DNA from: Saccharibacillus alkalitolerans
GTDB taxonomy: Bacteria > Bacillota > Bacilli > Paenibacillales > Paenibacillaceae
Assembly: GCF_011090185.1 (NCBI RefSeq)
Contig: NZ_JAAFGS010000002.1
Location: forward strand, 434,001 to 498,000
Direction: 5' to 3'
DNA length: 64,000 bases
Shown here in pieces: positions 59,493 through 64,000 of the stretch. The notes beneath the pieces were generated by a model. It had not been told where the DNA came from, did not search any database, and was given only the letters and a program-made list of their open reading frames with translations. Position numbers and translations under genes: made by a program. Every line of letters starts with the position of its first letter. The stretch's first letter is position 1.

Positions 59493-61490
59493 TTACAGGG
59501 CATTCACGTCGAGTTCCGCTTGCGCAAGCGCCTGGGCCGTTCCGCCCGCCTCGCGCAGCGCGGCTTCCTGGCGCGAGCGGATGCCGGAAGAAATGCGCAT
59601 CAGTTCCGATGCGCCCGCGGACAGCCGGCGCTCCAGCTCGCGCGTGCGGGCTTCGACCGCACGCTCCACGGCAAGCACTTCGGCCTGAGGCACCCGGCCG
59701 AGCACCGGATCGAAGACGAAGCGGCGCTCGATCCGATCGCGCCAGGCGAGCAGCATCCGCGTGTTCGCCGGGCCGAAGCCCGGCACGCGCGCCAGACGAT
59801 GCGTCTCGACCTCCAGCGCGGTCTCGATGCCGAACAGCGCAAGCGAGGCTTTCCGGCCCGGTCCGATGCCGTCGAGATGCGCCTGCTCGATCCGGTGACG
59901 GCGCAGATGAATCTTCATCTGACCGCTTCGCTGCTTGGCCTGCAGGCGCCGAAGTTCGGCAGCCTTGAAGCTTTCCAGCGAGAGATATTCGTTCCTCGCC
60001 CGTTCAAGCTCCTGCAGCTTGTCCGCGAAAGGTCGCGGTTCGCTGGCCTCGGCGTAACGGCGGGACAGTTCGTTCCACCGCAAACGCAGAAGATCGCGTT
60101 CTTCGGTACGCGCGGAACGCAGCGCGCGGCGTCCTCTTCCCGCCGCGAGCAGCAGCAGGTTGAATCCGGCCAGCGAGCCGGCCGTAATCATCCAGAAGCC
60201 CGGCAGGAAGATCCAGACGCCGGCCGCCGCCGCCAGCGACAGGATCGAGAGCGCGCCCAGCCGCTTCCGCCGCCGCAAGTAGGCGGCGACGGGCTCGGAC
60301 GGCTGCGAAGGCAGCGATGAAGGCTCCGGCAGTGTCCGAGCCGGGGGAGGCGGGGGAACGCGCTGGATTTGCGTCCAGGCGACAGGCAGCTGGAAGCCGC
60401 CCGCGGAGTCGCGCGCCGCGCGGTGAACCCCGCCCGTCTGCGCCGCGCCGGCGGCTCCCGCAGAGCCGCGGGCCGGGTCCGCAGGCCGAAACAGAAGGCC
60501 TCCGGTCGCGCCTTCCATCGCGCACCACGGACAGGAACCGGCGGAGGCCGGATACTGATGCCAGGGATTCGCGGCGCAGGGAACCAGGCTGCCGCCCATA
60601 TCCTGCAGGGCCGCGATCCATTCCTGCGCGTCCGGCCTCCGCGTCATGGAATCCTGCGAGAATGCCCGGGCGAACAGCGACTGCACCTCGGGCGGCAGGA
60701 CGTGAATCGGCAGCGCGCCCGGCGGCGGCTGCATCTGCCGCGAGGACGCGCCCGGACCGTAAGCGAAGCGGAATTCGCGAATCGCCCGCTCGATCGGCAT
60801 GTCGCCGGAACCCGAATATTTGCCCGCGAACGGATGCCGTCCCATGAACAGCAGCATGAAGATGAAGACGGCCAGTCCGAAGTTGTCGTGATTGCGGGTG
60901 CGAACGATGCCCCGGAAGGAAGCCGCGCCCTGCAGCTCCGGCGGCATGTACATCGGAATGCCGACGTCGCAGCCGAAACGCGTGCTGTCCGATTGAACCT
61001 GGAAGCTGTCGCAATCCAGCATAAGAATGGTCGCCTGGTCCGTGACATAGAAATTGCTGTGGTTGATATCGCCCACTACATGCCCCGCCTCGTGCACCGC
61101 GGCAAAAGCGCGAGCCAGGTTCGCGGCCGTATGGATCAGGAACGAATAGCCGGCCTGGGGAAATTCCGTCAGACGGGTCTTAGGCCCGTACAACTTGTGG
61201 ATCTCTTTGCCGCTGAGCACGGGCATCAAGAAGCCGATGACCCGGCGTGCGCCGTCGCGCAGCACGTCGACCGGCCAGACCGTGAAACGAAGCAGCCGTT
61301 CCGTCTTCAGCCGGACCATCGCTTCGATCTTCTCCTGCTTCTCCTTGGGCAGCGGCTTGTGATATACCTTGGCCGCGAGATCCGAACGACCGGCGATCTC
61401 GAATACCGAGCCTTCCCCGCCCCGTCCAAGCTCCCGTCCGAACGCCACTTCTCTGCCGCTTCCGTCGACGATCCGGGCCGCCCGCTTCAT
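59493..61490 (-). CDS. YegI-like protein kinase with HhH tail (TerY-P triad kinase)
   Basis: A 665-residue protein. The N-terminal kinase domain has the Gly loop GRELGRGGEGSVFEI, the catalytic Lys in AAKVYHK, the catalytic Asp in HVVGDINHSNFYV (about 142) in place of HRD, and LDCDSFQV in place of DFG, the YegI-type signature. A CPWC-type zinc knuckle lies near 320, two membrane helices near 410-450 (LSILSLAAAAGVWIFLPGF) and a helix-hairpin-helix at 535-575 (DGIGPGRKASLALFGI, VPGFGPANTRMLL). It overlaps the PP2C stop by four bases. Confidence 0.85.
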   Translation of the reverse strand: MKRAARIVDGSGREVAFGRELGRGGEGSVFEIAGRSDLAAKVYHKPLPKEKQEKIEAMVRLKTERLLRFTVWPVDVLRDGARRVIGFLMPVLSGKEIHKLYGPKTRLTEFPQAGYSFLIHTAANLARAFAAVHEAGHVVGDINHSNFYVTDQATILMLDCDSFQVQSDSTRFGCDVGIPMYMPPELQGAASFRGIVRTRNHDNFGLAVFIFMLLFMGRHPFAGKYSGSGDMPIERAIREFRFAYGPGASSRQMQPPPGALPIHVLPPEVQSLFARAFSQDSMTRRPDAQEWIAALQDMGGSLVPCAANPWHQYPASAGSCPWCAMEGATGGLLFRPADPARGSAGAAGAAQTGGVHRAARDSAGGFQLPVAWTQIQRVPPPPPARTLPEPSSLPSQPSEPVAAYLRRRKRLGALSILSLAAAAGVWIFLPGFWMITAGSLAGFNLLLLAAGRGRRALRSARTEERDLLRLRWNELSRRYAEASEPRPFADKLQELERARNEYLSLESFKAAELRRLQAKQRSGQMKIHLRRHRIEQAHLDGIGPGRKASLALFGIETALEVETHRLARVPGFGPANTRMLLAWRDRIERRFVFDPVLGRVPQAEVLAVERAVEARTRELERRLSAGASELMRISSGIRSRQEAALREAGGTAQALAQAELDVNAL

Positions 61491-62275
61491 GACGCGTCTT
61501 CCCGGGGCATCATTCGGGTCGCCAGCACGAGCGTCTTATCGTCGTCCGTTCTCTCGTTTACGCGCTCCGAGTCGAGGAACTTGCGCAGCGAGTCGTCGTA
61601 ACGATCATTTTCCGCCGTCTCCAACCGCCTCAATACGGAGAAAAAAGGACGAAAGAACGGCCCGTAAGCCGTCTTGGTCTGATAATGAAGCGCCAGCCGC
61701 TGCAGCCCGTCGGTAAACACGGCCACTTCGCCGTACGTCCGGCCGGCATGCAGGCTGTGCTGCATCGCTTTTTTCGCGCTGCTCTGCGTCGCGAAATACG
61801 TCGTGTTTTCGTACTCGCCCTGCTGGGGCCAAAATTCCCACATATAGTCGTCCTCCTTCTCCGAGAGTACGATCGCGCCGTCCCCGATCTGGACGAAGAC
61901 CGCCGCATCTTTGCACACGACCGCGGCCAGGAACGTACAGGCATACTCGCGCGAACGGCAGCCCGCCTGCGCCGCGCGCCTCCGCACCGCCCGCTGGAAC
62001 CGGCCGAGCCACGTTTCGCAAAATTCGCGCGTAAGCTCCTCGACGCGGCCGCCGGACTTCAGATGCCGGTCCACCGCATCGGCAAACATCGAGCAAGCAA
62101 GCTCGGCCCCTTCCTCCGAACGCGAAGCGCTGCCCGCTCCGTCGGAAGCGGCCGCCAGCAGCACTTCCGCTCCGCCCGGACCGTCGAAGGTCCGGCACAG
62201 CGCACGGTCTTGGCAGGGCTTGTCCGTCTTCGCATGCGATGTTCCCCGTACGGAAGCTTTCGAATACCGCCACAT
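61487..62275 (-). CDS. PP2C-type phosphatase of the TerY-P triad (YegK type)
   Basis: A 262-residue metal-dependent phosphatase. AASDGAGSASRSEEGA holds the first metal Asp, CTFLAAVV and QIGDGAIVL the core strands, FTDGLQRLALH the second metal motif and DDDKTLVLA the last Asp. It presumably reverses phosphorylation by the kinase encoded next. The ATG overlaps the vWA stop (TGATG) and its own stop overlaps the kinase start (ATGA). Confidence 0.85.
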   Translation of the reverse strand: MWRYSKASVRGTSHAKTDKPCQDRALCRTFDGPGGAEVLLAAASDGAGSASRSEEGAELACSMFADAVDRHLKSGGRVEELTREFCETWLGRFQRAVRRRAAQAGCRSREYACTFLAAVVCKDAAVFVQIGDGAIVLSEKEDDYMWEFWPQQGEYENTTYFATQSSAKKAMQHSLHAGRTYGEVAVFTDGLQRLALHYQTKTAYGPFFRPFFSVLRRLETAENDRYDDSLRKFLDSERVNERTDDDKTLVLATRMMPREDAS

Positions 62276-62946
62276 CAGATCAGCGCCCAGCCTTCCGGAG
62301 AGGCCGGATTTTCCAGACGGATCTGGTCGCCCGGCGTCGAGTGCGAGACCGAGTTCAGCGAGTTCGACAACCAGGAGAACAGGTCGGCGAAACGAAGCCC
62401 TTTGAGCTTCAGCGGCGTCCGCGTCGCGATCTGTCCCAACACGTTCATGTCGGCGTTCTCCACGCCGACGGCGAAGAACATGAACGACTTCGCCGCCTCT
62501 CCCTCGCGTACCAACGACGCGGCGCGCTGCCAGTCGTCGGTCGGCGCCCCGTCCGTAATCAGGAAGATCCATGGACGATAATAGGAAATGCCGTTTTGCT
62601 TATACACGTTCTTGCGCGTCTCCAGCATGGAGACCGCCTTCTCGATCGCCGCGCCCATCGGCGTGTTGCCGCTGGCCGTCAGCATCGGCGGATAAAAATC
62701 GTCCGGCGTGCCGAAATCGGACGTGGCCTGCACCGGCCCGAAGCTGACTACGGCCAGCTCGATGCGTTTGACGGACATGCTGTCCGTCATCAGCTCTTCC
62801 TTGAACGAAGCAAGTCCGCGGTTCAGCTCATCGATCGGCTGTCCGCTCATCGAATACGAGGTGTCCAGCAGCAAAATGCACGGACATCTCGGCTCGGGAT
62901 TTTCCGCAAACTCCGCGGCAAACGGTATCTGGTCGAATTCAAACAT
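62275..62946 (-). CDS. TerY-like von Willebrand A protein (YegL type)
   Basis: A 223-residue vWA domain protein. The MIDAS begins [11 protein letters not shown] (DxSxS), with the Thr in GNTPMG and the Asp in LITDGAPTD. In the TerY-P triads and in E. coli yegL-yegK-yegI such a protein is encoded with a PP2C phosphatase and a kinase, and this order is present here. The vWA is thought to be the regulated or scaffold component; the target is unknown. The ATG at 62946 follows AAGGGG; the ATG at 62964 is an alternative. Confidence 0.87.
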   Translation of the reverse strand: MFEFDQIPFAAEFAENPEPRCPCILLLDTSYSMSGQPIDELNRGLASFKEELMTDSMSVKRIELAVVSFGPVQATSDFGTPDDFYPPMLTASGNTPMGAAIEKAVSMLETRKNVYKQNGISYYRPWIFLITDGAPTDDWQRAASLVREGEAAKSFMFFAVGVENADMNVLGQIATRTPLKLKGLRFADLFSWLSNSLNSVSHSTPGDQIRLENPASPEGWALI

Positions 62947-63089
62947 CGAAAGCAGCCCCTTCATTCTATAATCGCGACGTCGCTTCCGCCGCTTTGTCTC
63001 TCCCTGCCGCGCCGTCCCGAACGCTGCGTACCCGCGCGTCCGGCGCTCGATGCGCGAAGAGCGTTGTTCCGCGTTCGCGAACACCGCTC

Positions 63090-63830
63090 TTATTCGGGAA
63101 GAAGCCCCGGATTCCCTGCTTGACGGACGGAATCGTTCGCTTCGCCCAGCGCCGCCCGCAGGCCCTCCAGCTCTTCCGCCTCGAGTTCCCGCCAGCGTCC
63201 CGCGTCCAGCCCGCCCAGATGCAGATTCACGATACGTTCGCGGCGCAGCTCCGTCACCCGGTAGCCCAATTCTTTGCACATGCGGCGAATCTGCCGGTTC
63301 AGCCCTTGGGTCAGTACGATTCCGAAAGCCCGCTCGCCGATCCGGTAAGTCCGGCAGGGGAGCGTGACGGTCCCCAAAATGGCGACTCCGGCGGCCATCC
63401 TCCCCAAAAACTCTTCGGTGACCGGCTTATCCACCGTTACGGCGTATTCTTTCTCGTGCCCGTACTCGGCCCGCATCATCCGATTGACGATGCCACCGTC
63501 GTTGGTGAGCAGGATCAAGCCTTCCGAATCCTTATCGAGCCGGCCTACGGGAAAAATGCGCACCGGATAGTTCATATAATCCGCGATATTGCCGGATACT
63601 CCTCTGTCGTGCGTGCAGACGATTCCCCGAGGTTTGTGGAGCGCCAGGTAGACGGGATTCTCCCTGGGCGGAATGTCTTCTCCGTCGATCTTGACGAGAC
63701 TGCCGGGAGAAACTTCGGCGCCGGCGGCGCAGACTTCCCCGTCGATCGTAATGCGCCCGGCCGCGATCAGCCGGTCCGTCTCCCGGCGCGAACAATAGCC
63801 GGTTTCGCTGATGTATTTGTTGATCCGCAT
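63090..63830 (-). CDS. Pseudouridine synthase, RsuA/RluF family
   Basis: A 246-residue enzyme. An N-terminal S4 RNA-binding domain ([30 protein letters not shown]) is followed by the catalytic fold with [18 protein letters not shown], whose Asp is the nucleophile, and [18 protein letters not shown]. RluF-type members modify uridine 2604 of 23S rRNA and U35 of tRNA-Tyr; RluE/RsuA are alternatives. The ATG at 63830 follows GGCAGG. It is upstream of the vWA triad but the gap of 143 bases suggests a separate transcript. Confidence 0.88.
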   Translation of the reverse strand: MRINKYISETGYCSRRETDRLIAAGRITIDGEVCAAGAEVSPGSLVKIDGEDIPPRENPVYLALHKPRGIVCTHDRGVSGNIADYMNYPVRIFPVGRLDKDSEGLILLTNDGGIVNRMMRAEYGHEKEYAVTVDKPVTEEFLGRMAAGVAILGTVTLPCRTYRIGERAFGIVLTQGLNRQIRRMCKELGYRVTELRRERIVNLHLGGLDAGRWRELEAEELEGLRAALGEANDSVRQAGNPGLLPE

Positions 63831-63896
63831 GAAACCTGCCAACTTTCTTTACTCTCTATAGTAATAACCTGCTGCCAGCCTGCCGAAAAGCGAAAA

Positions 63897-63913
63897 CGCT
63901 CCTGAAAGGAGCG
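63897..63913 (-). terminator. Hairpin terminator of the partial gene at the window end
   Basis: CGCTCC and GGAGCG around a five-base loop; on the minus strand TTTTCGCTTTTC follows. Confidence 0.55.
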
Positions 63914-63914
63914 C

Positions 63915-64000
63915 TTATTCGTACACCTGACGGAATGCCTCTTCCACCTGCGGAAGAATGCTGTCCCAATCGGCATCGGGCAGTTTGCTGACGGTTACGA
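63915..64000 (-). CDS. Partial CDS, C-terminal 27 residues of an unknown protein
   Basis: The frame is open from the window edge to TAA at 63915-63917. The visible end reads VTVSKLPDADWDSILPQVEEAFRQVYE in two short stretches of sheet and helix. Too little is present to name a family. Confidence 0.5.
   Translation of the reverse strand, partial: VTVSKLPDADWDSILPQVEEAFRQVYE

Overview
The window is from a Gram-positive, moderately GC-rich member of the Paenibacillaceae (Paenibacillus or Saccharibacillus type). This rests on the gene set: copper-amine-oxidase-type stalk domains on secreted wall enzymes, a 7TM hybrid kinase with a SARP-like regulator, DUF4127, WG-repeat and Asp23/Gls24-like proteins, strong AGGAGG ribosome sites and many compact Rho-independent terminators. 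The species assignment is inference. No rRNA, tRNA, CRISPR array, intact insertion sequence or prophage was seen.

Layout. 1-7.1 kb: two LURP-one/tubby-like paralogs around a ypsA-type gene, an HxlR regulator with a quinone/NAD(P)H oxidoreductase, a secreted TPR-GH26-like glycosidase and a chemotaxis receptor. 7.1-9.6 kb: a methionine ABC importer (metNIQ) whose first gene appears to start at ATT. 9.7-24.3 kb: amidase, a ThDP decarboxylase, a 1705-residue DUF4132 protein, an acyl-CoA dehydrogenase, a radical SAM enzyme, a Gls24-like protein and a split sigma-like pair behind a sequence that fits the Bacillus LexA box. 24.5-34.2 kb: DUF4127, a three-gene RNA-repair operon (RlaP, Hen1, Pnkp) and aroD. 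34.6-45.5 kb: an XRE/membrane pair, L,D-transpeptidase, a Fur-boxed siderophore-binding lipoprotein, uppP, two deoxynucleoside kinases, a WG-repeat protein and the selD-mnmH selenium pathway for tRNA. 45.6-48.3 kb: a tandemly duplicated module of a two-domain MpsC/DUF2294-like protein plus a stand-alone receiver. 48.5-64 kb: an ArsP-type permease, a GDSL hydrolase, a two-kinase hybrid sensor with a SARP-like response regulator, an LPXTG adhesin, a TerY/YegL-K-I-type vWA-PP2C-kinase triad and an RluF-like pseudouridine synthase.

Two repeat families stand out. The first is a 202-275 bp near-palindromic element present three times (10.5, 41.9 and 49.6 kb). Each copy lies between two copies of the local terminator hairpin; the hairpin sequence differs from locus to locus but is the same on both sides of each element, as if a miniature element inserts into terminators and duplicates them. 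The second is a 187 bp array of four small palindromes, present twice (23.5 and 33.1 kb). Both have exactly the same 24/35/24 bp spacing although the spacer sequences are unrelated. Both lie just 3' of minus-strand genes.

Working together: metNIQ forms a transporter; RlaP-Hen1-Pnkp repairs and end-protects cleaved RNA; SelD supplies selenophosphate to MnmH; vWA, PP2C and kinase overlap at their stop/start codons and probably form one phospho-signalling unit; the two MpsC-like/receiver pairs are parallel copies of one uncharacterised signalling module, each with a terminator between its two genes.
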